Shown here: piece after piece, positions 1 to 6,080 of the stretch
Numbering within the stretch: position 1 is the first letter of the stretch
How the letters are laid out: the number at the start of each line of letters is the position of its first letter
Origin: Halanaerobiales bacterium
GTDB lineage: Bacteria > Bacillota > Halanaerobiia > Halanaerobiales > JADQBU01
Direction of reading: 5' to 3'
DNA length: 6,080 nucleotides
Assembly: GCA_016278435.1 (NCBI GenBank)
Contig: JADQBU010000024.1
Location: 1-6,080 of the forward strand
Notes under the pieces: generated by a model
Seen by the model: only the letters and a program-made list of their open reading frames with translations
Told to the model about the DNA's origin: nothing
Database searches by the model: none
Made by a program: the position numbers and the translations under genes

Positions 1-1802
1 CGTACTGTAAACCATGTGTTCTCTGGGCCTTGTTCCCCCGAATTCCTTCCAGTTACTATTGAATATTTCCCGGTAGTCACCTGCCCCTGGTACTCCGATG
101 CTGTAATTCTCCCGGGGAACAGGAGTAAAATTACATATTGCCACCAGAAAATCATGTCTATTGGCTCCATATCTGATAAAACTAAGTACACTTTGTTCAT
201 TATCATCGGGTTCAATCCACTCAAAACCGCTGCTTTTATAATCTAATTCCCAGAGGGAAGGTTCATTCAAATACAGCCTGTTTAAACACTTTACATAATG
301 ATGAATTTGATTATGTTTTTCATATTCAAGTAAAAACCAGTCCAGTTCCCTGTGATAATTCCATTCAATAAACTGCCCCAGTTCTCCTCCCATAAATAAC
401 AACTTCTTGCCGGGATGGGCAGTCATATAACCATATAATAAACGTAAGTTAGCAAATTTCTGCCAGTAATCCCCCGGCATTTTATTCAGCAGTGATTTTT
501 TACCGTGGACCACCTCATCATGAGAAAGAGGCAAAATGAAATTTTCCGAGTAAAAATACATCATGGAAAAAGTCAGGAGATTATGATCCCATTTGCGATA
601 AAAAGGATTTTTTTCCATGAATTCCAGAGTATCATTCATCCAGCCCATATTCCATTTGAAGTTAAAACCCAGTCCTCCACTATAGGCAGGCATAGTAACT
701 CCGGGCCAGGTGCTGGATTCCTCAGCTACCATGATGGTGCCGGGGTATCGGGCAAAAACAACTTCATTTAGCTTTTGCAAGAAATCGATGGCCTCGATAT
801 TTTCATTTCCACCATACTTGTTAGAAGACCATTCTCCATCCTTTTTTTCATAATTAAGATAGAGCATATTGGAAACAGCGTCAGCTCTAATCCCATCAAT
901 GTGATATTCATCAAGCCAGAAGAGAGCATTGGAGATCAAAAAACTCCAGACCTCAGGCTGGGCAAAATCAAAATTCAATGTCCCCCACTGGTGGTTTTCT
1001 GCCCTTCTGGCGTCTTCACTCTCAAAAAGAGGGGTTCCATCAAATAATCTCAAACCGTGGTCATCTTTACAAAAATGTCCTGGCACCCAGTCCATCAAAA
1101 CACCGATTCCGGCCTGATGCATTGTATCAACAAAATATTTGAAATCATCAGGTGTTCCGTAACGGCTGGTAACAGAATAATAACCGGTTGTTTGATAACC
1201 CCAGGAACCACCGTAAGGATGTTCAGTTACAGGTAGCAATTCAATATGGGTATAACCCATCTCCAGTACATAATCTACCAGTTTATCTGCCAGTTTACGG
1301 TAATTTAAGGACTGCCCATTTTTGTCCCTCTTCCAGGAACCGGGGTGAATTTCGTAATCATCATCGGCTCCTGGTGTAGATTCAAGTTCTTTTTCCTATC
1401 CTCCCACATCTGATCAGACCATTCATAGTCACCTGAATAAACCCTGGAAGCAGTACCAGGGCTTTCTTCTGAGGAGATAGCGTAGGGATCAGCTTTATAT
1501 CTTATCTGTCCCTTATATCCATTAATTTTATATTTATATAGCGAACCAGTATCCACACCGGGAATAAATAATGTCCAGAGTCCAGAATCCTTTATTCTCG
1601 ACATAGTATGTAAGCTGTCCTGCCAGTTGTTGAAATCCCCAATAACACTTACTTTTTCTGCATTGGGTGCCCAGACTGTAAAACGTATCCCGGCTTTCCC
1701 GGCATCCTGACAGGGGTGTGCTCCCAGAAAATCATAACTTTGATAATGGCATCCTTTGTGGAATAAATAAATATCATAATCGGTAGGCAAATATTCAGGC
1801 AT
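1..1802 (-). pseudogene. glgB: 1,4-alpha-glucan branching enzyme GlgB (GH13), frameshifted and cut by the left window edge
   Basis: GlgB moves alpha-1,4-glucan segments onto alpha-1,6 positions, creating glycogen branches in the cytoplasm. Frame 1 (1802 to about 1356) gives 149 residues: a YDFLGAHP start motif (residues 23-30) and a CBM48/E-set domain with FTVWAPNAEKV and GDFNNW. The reading then shifts by one base into a second frame, open without a stop from 1353 to position 1, giving EIHPGSWKRD, LLPVTEHPYGGSWGYQ, DWVPGHF, GIRADAV (nucleophile Asp codon 882-880), VAEES (acid/base Glu, codons 723-718) and LSHDEVVHGKKSLL (transition-state Asp codon 519-517), then the all-beta C-terminal domain. 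About 601 residues are visible. Short GlgBs that lack the E. coli N1 domain have roughly 620-670, so only some tens of residues lie off the edge. Left unrepaired, frame 1 ends after 165 residues without the catalytic barrel. The identity is very secure. Whether the gene is truly dead or the break is a sequence error cannot be told. It is divergent from glgA. Confidence 0.93.
1351..1360 (-). other. Single-base deletion (frameshift site) in glgB
   Basis: On the minus strand the bases here read TGATTACGAA. Frame 1 reads PMMI then TKFTPVPG, while the conserved family sequence is PMMIYEIHPGSW. Adding one T (ATT TAC GAA) gives exactly IYEIHPGSWKR and joins the two open frames. Frame 1 otherwise stops at 1307-1305. 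Upstream in the second frame a TAG lies at 1398-1396, so any frame change must fall between about 1395 and 1308. The homology places it at this codon. Confidence 0.88.
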
Positions 1803-1810
1803 AGTTTTAA

Positions 1811-1817
1811 CCTCTCT
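1811..1817 (-). promoter_or_regulatory. Ribosome binding site of glgB
   Basis: On the minus strand AGAGAGG lies 8 bases before the ATG at 1802-1800. This supports that start, which also gives the expected short N-terminus ahead of the YDFLGAHP motif. Just upstream, a small inverted repeat (TTTCG, four-base loop, CGAAA; 1822-1835) lies in the presumed leader, but it is too short to assign a role. Confidence 0.7.
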
Positions 1818-1860
1818 TAAATTTCGGGTTCGAAAATAGCTAAATTTACCCTTTATTTAT

Positions 1861-1889
1861 ATTATAACATAATACCGGTGAGTTATCTA
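1861..1889 (-). promoter_or_regulatory. Predicted SigA-type promoter of glgB
   Basis: On the minus strand a perfect TATAAT (1866-1861) sits 17 bases downstream of TAGATA (1889-1884; 4 of 6 matches to TTGACA). Transcription would start near 1854, giving a leader of about 50 bases. This is a prediction from motif and spacing only. The region is AT-rich, so chance matches are possible. Confidence 0.5.
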
Positions 1890-1899
1890 ATTTCATAAT

Positions 1900-1934
1900 T
1901 TGACATTTACCCATTTAATTTATTAAACTATAAT
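1900..1934 (+). promoter_or_regulatory. Predicted SigA-type promoter of glgA
   Basis: A perfect TATAAT at 1929-1934 lies 17 bases after TTTACC (1906-1911; 4 of 6 matches to the -35 consensus). A perfect TTGACA at 1900-1905 is 23 bases from that -10, which is too far. With 17-base spacing it would instead pair with the poorer TTAAAC at 1923-1928. A promoter here is likely, but which boxes are used is open. The expected transcription start is near 1941, giving a very short leader before the ribosome binding site at 1946-1952. Confidence 0.5.
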
Positions 1935-1962
1935 TATACTACTTGAGAGGAGAAATATATCG

Positions 1963-3405
1963 ATGACCAGAAAATTAAAAATCCTGTTTGTAGCATCAGA
2001 AGTAGAGCCTTTTGTGAAAACCGGGGGTCTGGCAGATGTTGCCGGTTCACTCCCCCAGGAAATAAAAAAATTGGGGCATGATATCAGGGTAGTTTTACCC
2101 GAATACAGCCAGATCCCACAGATCTATAGAGACCGGTTAGAGCCTGTTACCAATTTCCGGACCAGAGTAGTGTGGCGCAATGAATATGCCGGGGTAAATA
2201 AGTTAAATAATAATGGTGTTGAAACCTACTTTATAGATAATAAAAACTTCTTTTACAGAGACAGCCTTTATGAAAACAATGATAAACATGTACAGTTTAT
2301 TTTCTTTATCAGGGCAATACTGGAAATGCTGCCAAAAATCGATTTCAAACCAGACATAATTCACTGTAATGACTGGCAGAGCGCCCCACTTCCCCTTTTA
2401 TTAAATGATAATTATAAAAAATACGATTTTTATCAGGATATAAAAACCATTTATACAATCCATAATCTACAGTACCAGGGACAGTTTAGCCCGGAGATTC
2501 TTGATGACGTTCTGGGAGTAAGCCATGAACACTGGTATTCTGGGAATATTAGACATAACGGTCTAATAAATTATATGAAAATGGGAATAATGTATTCGGA
2601 TTATATTACAACAGTTAGTAAAACTTATGCAGAGGAGATTAAAGCACCATACTACGGAGAAGGGCTGGATTACGCCCTACAGATGAATGATGATAACCTC
2701 AGAGGAATTATAAATGGCATCAGCTATCAGCAGTTCGACCCAGAAACCGATCAGAAAATTTATGAGAACTTCATTCCAGAAAAATTGGAAGCAAAAACTA
2801 GCAATAAAACTGCTTTGCAGAAAGAACTCGGCCTACCGGTAAAAAAAGATATACCGGCCATCGGGTTTATCTCCCGCTTAGTTGAACAAAAAGGTTTAGA
2901 CTTACTGACCAGGATTCTGGATAAACTTCTACAGGAAGATATTCAGTTTATTATGTTGGGAACAGGTCAACCGGGCTATGAAAATTTTTTCCGGGAACTG
3001 GCCGGACGTTATCCAGATAAAGTATCAGCAAATATTAAATATGATGATAAAATAGCCCGTAAAATGTATGCTGGACTTGATATATTCCTGATGCCCTCCC
3101 GTTTTGAACCCTGTGGTCTGGGACAGTTAATCAGTATGCGCTACGGCACTATTCCGGTGGTCAATGAAACCGGAGGACTGGTAGATACTGTACAGAACTA
3201 TAATGAAAAAACAGATGAAGGTTATGGTTTTACCTTTAACTCCTTTGATGCTCATCAATTATTAGATACAGTAAACAGGGCTATCTCTTATTATCAACAG
3301 CCGGAAATCTGGGATAAACTCGTCAAAAAGGCTATGAATCTTGATTTTAGCTGGCACCATTCAGCCCAGGAATATCTTGAGCTCTATCAGCAGATCAGCA
3401 AATAA
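1963..3405 (+). CDS. glgA: Glycogen (starch) synthase GlgA, GT5 family
   Basis: GlgA transfers glucose from an activated donor, normally ADP-glucose, to the non-reducing end of an alpha-1,4-glucan in the cytoplasm. The 480-residue length is normal for bacterial GlgA. The GT5 N-terminal Rossmann domain shows KTGGLADVAG (residues 19-28, with the donor-binding Lys19), HCNDWQSAPLPLL, and HNLQYQGQF beginning at His167. The C-terminal GT-B domain shows ISRLVEQKG (Arg305 and Lys310, matching E. coli Arg300 and Lys305) and PSRFEPCGLGQL (Glu382, matching E. coli Glu377), followed by TGGLVDTV. All key residues are present. Small departures from the commonest family sequence are NGIS where NGID is usual, and Asn before ETGGL where Arg is usual. 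The ATG start is supported by AGAGGAG at 1946-1952, ten bases upstream, and by the motif close to the N-terminus. It is divergently paired with glgB. No clear terminator follows. Confidence 0.97.
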   Translation: MTRKLKILFVASEVEPFVKTGGLADVAGSLPQEIKKLGHDIRVVLPEYSQIPQIYRDRLEPVTNFRTRVVWRNEYAGVNKLNNNGVETYFIDNKNFFYRDSLYENNDKHVQFIFFIRAILEMLPKIDFKPDIIHCNDWQSAPLPLLLNDNYKKYDFYQDIKTIYTIHNLQYQGQFSPEILDDVLGVSHEHWYSGNIRHNGLINYMKMGIMYSDYITTVSKTYAEEIKAPYYGEGLDYALQMNDDNLRGIINGISYQQFDPETDQKIYENFIPEKLEAKTSNKTALQKELGLPVKKDIPAIGFISRLVEQKGLDLLTRILDKLLQEDIQFIMLGTGQPGYENFFRELAGRYPDKVSANIKYDDKIARKMYAGLDIFLMPSRFEPCGLGQLISMRYGTIPVVNETGGLVDTVQNYNEKTDEGYGFTFNSFDAHQLLDTVNRAISYYQQPEIWDKLVKKAMNLDFSWHHSAQEYLELYQQISK

Positions 3406-3486
3406 GCTTTAATTAATATACTGAATAACAACTGAAACTTCCCCGTCAGAAATTTTAATATATATTATTGATAAAGTAAGCATAGA

Positions 3487-3492
3487 TATAAT
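3487..3492 (+). promoter_or_regulatory. Possible -10 box for the small membrane-protein gene
   Basis: A perfect TATAAT lies 39 bases before the ATG at 3532. No good -35 sits at 16-18 bases; TTGATA at 3468-3473 is only 13 bases away. The 126-base gap after glgA is AT-rich, so this is a weak call. If it is not a promoter, the small gene may be read through from glgA. Confidence 0.3.
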
Positions 3493-3531
3493 ACCAGGAT
3501 TATAAGTAACAAGCTAAAGGAGTGAAATCTG

Positions 3532-3798
3532 ATGGGGAATATAAGCAAGGTACTGGCTACAATGATCATGATAAGGATTTTGTCCAGCCTGATTGAATTT
3601 AGTGCTGCCATATTAATGTATTTTTTTAATGATGTAAGGGCTGCTATCCGTATTAATGCTATTCTCGGTATTATAGGTCCGATTATATTAATTATTGTTA
3701 CCTTTCTGGGATTGGTAGGTATAAGGGAACAGGTCAATATAAAAAATCTGCTTCTTATTTTTACTGGTATCTGTTTTATCCTGCTTGGTACTTCCTAG
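3532..3798 (+). CDS. YqhV/DUF2619-family small membrane protein
   Basis: An 88-residue hydrophobic protein with about three predicted transmembrane helices (roughly residues 7-31, 41-64 and 72-87) and no catalytic motif. The pattern RILSSLIEFSAAILM (15-29), FNDVRAAIRIN (32-42), a central GP (49-50), GLVGI (60-64) and a closing Gly-Thr fits my recollection of B. subtilis YqhV (DUF2619, about 90 residues, function unknown), which lies just upstream of the spoIIIA sporulation operon. The conserved Glu22 and Arg15 inside the first helix are unusual for a simple anchor. AAAGGAG at 3516-3522, nine bases before the ATG, is a strong ribosome binding site and argues that this is a real gene rather than a chance frame. 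Here it follows glgA, not spoIIIA genes. The family assignment is from memory and moderately sure. Confidence 0.8.
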   Translation: MGNISKVLATMIMIRILSSLIEFSAAILMYFFNDVRAAIRINAILGIIGPIILIIVTFLGLVGIREQVNIKNLLLIFTGICFILLGTS

Positions 3799-3877
3799 AC
3801 AATCTTTATCAGCAACAACCGCAAACCCCCCGGCCATATTCAAAATCTCTTTGATTTACCTGATACTTACTGGCCTG

Positions 3878-4690
3878 TCAGGAAAAACATCTCAATAATT
3901 TCCATTTGAGTTTATTTTTTGCCTTTAGAAAAAATGAATCATTCTTATGATTTCTATCTTTAAAACAGATAAAATAAAGTCGGTTATCACTATCTTTCCC
4001 TCTGTCAAAGGTATAGGCCTTGTAAATTTCTGTCTGCTGGAATCCAACCTGATGTAGAGCCCTGTCAATATCTTCAACCGGATAACCTGTTTCTTCATGA
4101 ATCTCTTCATAGTATTCATCATCAATATATATTTTTAACTTTACCTTCCATCTATGCTTTTCTTTATCAATTATATCGTCCCAGAAACAGGTATAATTTT
4201 TTCCAGAAAATAAAGTAGTTCCGGGGTTAATGCTCATCAATCTACGGACTGTATTCATATCAAATATAAATATTCCGTTATCCTCCAGTACCCTGTAAAC
4301 ATTGGCAAAAACCCTGGTTAAATCTTCTAGATTAAGAATATAATTAAGACTATCAAACAGAGAGTAAGCAAAATTAAAAGAACTATCCAGCTTAAAATCT
4401 GTTAAATCAGCCTGAATAAATTCTATATCTTTATTCTGCTTTGCGGATTTTTCCCGGGCCCTTTTTAACATTGGACCTGACCTATCTATACCTACAATCC
4501 TCCGGGCTTCATCGGCAAATCTGAGAGTCATATTACCTGTTCCACAGGCCAGGTCAAGAAAATTTTCAGGACTAAACTGGTAATATGATAATAGTTCCTT
4601 GATATACTTATACCAGAGATTATATGGTACAGCGTCCATTATTTCATCATAAATCTCGGCAAATGATTCTGTATAAGCCCTTTCTTCCAC
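3878..4690 (-). CDS. Class I SAM-dependent methyltransferase (YqeM-like)
   Basis: A 270-residue protein with a Rossmann-fold methyltransferase domain: SAM-binding motif I LDLACGTGN (residues 45-53), GID (67-69) whose Asp should bind the SAM ribose, QAD (93-95), and a DSLNYI segment typical of this group. The N-terminal FAEIYDEIMDAVPYNLW resembles the YqeM-type opening of Firmicute methyltransferases. The substrate cannot be told from sequence. After the usual domain end near FICFKDRN there is an extra basic tail of about 24 residues, rich in Lys, that could touch RNA or simply be unstructured. The start is GTG at 4690-4688, chosen because a strong GGGGGAG precedes it. The gene lies 16 bases after the ysxC stop, so it should be co-transcribed and probably coupled. 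A ribosome-related target would fit the operon but is only inference. Confidence 0.9.
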   Translation of the reverse strand: MEERAYTESFAEIYDEIMDAVPYNLWYKYIKELLSYYQFSPENFLDLACGTGNMTLRFADEARRIVGIDRSGPMLKRAREKSAKQNKDIEFIQADLTDFKLDSSFNFAYSLFDSLNYILNLEDLTRVFANVYRVLEDNGIFIFDMNTVRRLMSINPGTTLFSGKNYTCFWDDIIDKEKHRWKVKLKIYIDDEYYEEIHEETGYPVEDIDRALHQVGFQQTEIYKAYTFDRGKDSDNRLYFICFKDRNHKNDSFFLKAKNKLKWKLLRCFS

Positions 4691-4695
4691 TTAAG

Positions 4696-4702
4696 CTCCC
4701 CC
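4696..4702 (-). promoter_or_regulatory. Ribosome binding site fixing the methyltransferase GTG start
   Basis: On the minus strand GGGGGAG lies inside the 16-base gap between the ysxC stop and the GTG at 4690. The spacing is only 5 bases, slightly short. It is the sole good ribosome binding site nearby and supports GTG over the internal ATG at the MDAVPY codons. Confidence 0.65.
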
Positions 4703-4706
4703 TCGG

Positions 4707-5291
4707 TCAAACATGTTCTAAAATAAATCCGGAAACTCTGTCCTTTCCTTCACCGGTCTGGGCGGAAAAATAAGCAAATTCTAGATTGGAACTATCTATC
4801 AGCAGAGTATCTCTAATTAGTTTTTCCTGTTTATTCCTCTGCCCTCGCGAAATCTTATCGACTTTTGTAGCTACAATTAATGACGGCAAATTAGTGGCCT
4901 TTAACCAATTAACCATGATCCGGTCATCTGTGGTTGGTTTATGCCTGGCATCAACTATCTGAATAATACCGGCCAGGTTGGGGCGGTTATAAAGATATCC
5001 ATTGATTAAATCCCCCCAGCTCTTTTTTACATTTTCGGGCACCCGGGCAAATCCATAACCAGGTAAATCAACAAAGAATAACTTGTCATCAATATTAAAG
5101 AAATTAATGCTCTGCGTCCGGCCCGGAGTGGAACTGGTATGGGCCACGTTTTTACGGTTTAAAAGAGTATTAATCAAGGAAGATTTGCCCACATTGGACC
5201 TCCCGGAAAAGGCAAACTCCGGTAGGTTATTATTGGGGAAATCTTTTTGACTAAAAGCACTGGTGATAAATTCTATTTTATTAACTTTCAC
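4707..5291 (-). CDS. ysxC: Ribosome-biogenesis GTP-binding protein YsxC/EngB (YihA)
   Basis: A 194-residue TRAFAC-class GTPase, full length for the family. It assists late assembly of the 50S ribosomal subunit and is essential in B. subtilis. All G motifs are visible: G1 GRSNVGKS (residues 30-37), the G2 region STPGRTQS (54-61), G3 DLPG (75-78) followed by the family-typical YGFA, G4 TKVD (142-145), and G5 SAQTG (176-180). The N-terminus MKVNKIEFITSA lines up with the B. subtilis protein. The start is GTG at 5291-5289, overlapping the last 11 bases of lon, with GGAGG at 5305-5301 inside the lon codons. This is the conserved Firmicute lon–ysxC arrangement and implies co-transcription and translational coupling. 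The downstream methyltransferase gene begins 16 bases after the TGA stop. Confidence 0.97.
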   Translation of the reverse strand: MKVNKIEFITSAFSQKDFPNNNLPEFAFSGRSNVGKSSLINTLLNRKNVAHTSSTPGRTQSINFFNIDDKLFFVDLPGYGFARVPENVKKSWGDLINGYLYNRPNLAGIIQIVDARHKPTTDDRIMVNWLKATNLPSLIVATKVDKISRGQRNKQEKLIRDTLLIDSSNLEFAYFSAQTGEGKDRVSGFILEHV

Positions 5292-6080
5292 TTTTATCTT
5301 CCTCCATTAGCAGTAATTCAAGAACCTCATCCATATGATTTACAAATTTGATATTTAGATTTTGCTTAATGTTATTTGGAACTTCCTTGATATCCTTTTT
5401 ATTTTCTGAAGGCATTAAAATATTTTTTAACCCGGCCCGTCTGGCTGCCAGTATCTTTGTTTTAATGCCTCCAACCTTAAGCACCCTGCCCCGGAGTGAT
5501 ATCTCTCCGGTCATGGCATAGTCTCCCCTGACTTTACGGCCAGTGAGGGCTGAAGCAATAGCAAGAGCAATTGTAATCCCGGCTGAAGGTCCATCTTTGG
5601 GAACAGCTCCCTGTGGTACATGGATGTGAATATCGAACTTTTCATAAAAGTTATCTGGCAGGTGTAATTCCTCATGTTTTGATCTAATATAGCTGAGAGC
5701 TGCCTGGGCTGATTCCTTCATAACATCACCCAGGGATCCTGTCAAGATCACCTTGCCCTTCCCGGGGACAACAGCTACTTCAATATCAAGAATATCTCCA
5801 CCTGCTTCATTATAAGCCATACCGGTAGCTACACCAACCCTGTTTTCCTTCCTGGATACCTCATATTTAAAGCGGGGAACTCCCAGATATTTCTCCAGAC
5901 TATTTACAGTAATTCTGGCTCTCCGTTCCCGACCCTCAACAATCTCCTTACTTACCTTTCGGGCAATAGAAGATAGTTCCCGCTCCAGGTTCCTTACCCC
6001 AGCTTCCCGGGTATATTCCCTGACTATTTTATATATAGCATTTGCGGAAATAGTAATTTTATCCCCTTCCAGTCCATGAT
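5281..6080 (-). CDS. lon: ATP-dependent Lon protease (LonA type), C-terminal third; 5' part beyond the right edge
   Basis: Lon is a cytoplasmic AAA+ serine protease that unfolds and degrades damaged and regulatory proteins. The visible 265 residues run from the AAA+ lid (ITISANAIYKIV, then YTREAGVRNLERELSSIARK) into the complete S16 protease domain (VGVATGMAYNEAGGDILDIE, PGKGKVILTGSLGDVMKESAQ). The catalytic dyad is present: Ser in PKDGPSAG (codon 5586-5584) and Lys in VGGIKTKILAARRAG (codon 5463-5461). The C-terminus ends in an acidic MEEDKSES tail and a TAA at 5283-5281. LonA proteins are usually about 770-820 residues, so roughly two thirds lies off the window. An ATG at 5820 is internal, since the frame stays open to 6078 with clear Lon sequence. 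The gene overlaps ysxC by 11 bases. Small changes from common Lon sequence (AYNEAGG where many have AWTEVGG or AYTTVGG) are outside the dyad. Confidence 0.97.
   Translation of the reverse strand, partial: HGLEGDKITISANAIYKIVREYTREAGVRNLERELSSIARKVSKEIVEGRERRARITVNSLEKYLGVPRFKYEVSRKENRVGVATGMAYNEAGGDILDIEVAVVPGKGKVILTGSLGDVMKESAQAALSYIRSKHEELHLPDNFYEKFDIHIHVPQGAVPKDGPSAGITIALAIASALTGRKVRGDYAMTGEISLRGRVLKVGGIKTKILAARRAGLKNILMPSENKKDIKEVPNNIKQNLNIKFVNHMDEVLELLLMEEDKSES
5301..5305 (-). promoter_or_regulatory. Ribosome binding site of ysxC, embedded in the end of lon
   Basis: On the minus strand GGAGG lies 9 bases before the GTG at 5291. It is made from the lon codons for Met-Glu-Glu near the C-terminus, so the same bases encode protein and recruit ribosomes. 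It decides the GTG start, since no ATG in frame lies nearby. Confidence 0.75.

Noticed and set aside
16..246. Plus-strand 76-codon frame.
   Set aside because: Antisense to the glgB C-terminal domain, which translates cleanly on the minus strand.
505..1379. Plus-strand open frames of 60-90 codons at 505-771, 775-1047, 929-1117 and 1188-1379.
   Set aside because: They lie antisense to the clearly conserved glgB barrel, and their products show no recognisable family.
1821..1836. TTTCG-GGTT-CGAAA, resembling a tRNA T-arm (GGTTCGAA) or a hairpin operator.
   Set aside because: No acceptor, D or anticodon arms surround it. The 5 bp stem is too short to support a riboswitch or operator call.
3465..3737. 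Minus-strand 90-codon hydrophobic frame opposite the YqhV-like gene.
   Set aside because: Its hydrophobicity mirrors that of the sense gene, whose own family pattern and ribosome binding site are far better. No credible start signal supports the antisense frame.
3859..3882. CCTGA / TCAGG inverted repeat near the convergent gene ends, considered as a terminator.
   Set aside because: The stem is only 5 bp with a 14-base loop, and no T-run follows on either strand. Its right arm also overlaps the methyltransferase stop codon.
3925..4125. Minus-strand 66-codon frame within the methyltransferase gene.
   Set aside because: It overlaps the conserved methyltransferase frame on the same strand and resembles nothing.
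1..6080. CRISPR arrays, insertion sequences, toxin–antitoxin or phage genes.
   Set aside because: I saw no regularly spaced repeats, transposase motifs or terminal inverted repeats. Nearly all bases are accounted for by housekeeping and glycogen genes.

Overview
The window is ordinary chromosomal DNA from an AT-rich, low-GC Firmicute. The likely source is an anaerobic Clostridia- or Halanaerobiales-type organism. This placement is an inference from three things: the lon–ysxC gene order, a DUF2619/YqhV-type small membrane protein, and strong AGGAGG-like ribosome binding sites. No species can be named from the sequence alone. I found no mobile element, CRISPR array, RNA gene or defence-type cassette.

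Left part (1–3405): a divergent pair of glycogen genes. glgB (branching enzyme) runs leftward from 1802 and leaves the window at position 1. glgA (glycogen/starch synthase) runs rightward from 1963 to 3405. The 160-base gap between them carries a plausible sigma-70/SigA-type promoter for each direction. GlgA extends alpha-1,4-glucan chains from a nucleotide-activated glucose (normally ADP-glucose), and GlgB adds the alpha-1,6 branches, so together they form the polymerising half of glycogen synthesis. No glgC, glgD or glgP lies in the window. As written, glgB is broken by a one-base frameshift at about 1351–1360. It otherwise has every catalytic residue and no other stop, so this is either a sequencing or assembly error or a very recent mutation.

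Middle (3406–3877): a short gap with a consensus -10 box, then a small three-helix membrane protein of the YqhV/DUF2619 type (3532–3798). A 79-base convergent gap follows in which I see no convincing terminator.

Right part (3878–6080), all on the minus strand and transcribed right to left: the 3' third of lon (ATP-dependent protease, entering from the right edge), ysxC/engB (ribosome-assembly GTPase), and a class I SAM-dependent methyltransferase. The first two overlap by 11 bases and the last two are 16 bases apart. Both downstream genes start with GTG behind a strong ribosome binding site, so they look like one translationally coupled operon. lon–ysxC is a conserved Firmicute gene order linking protein quality control with 50S ribosome assembly.

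There is no intergenic stretch over 300 bases. The main point to check is the glgB frameshift. I found no undescribed biological system here.
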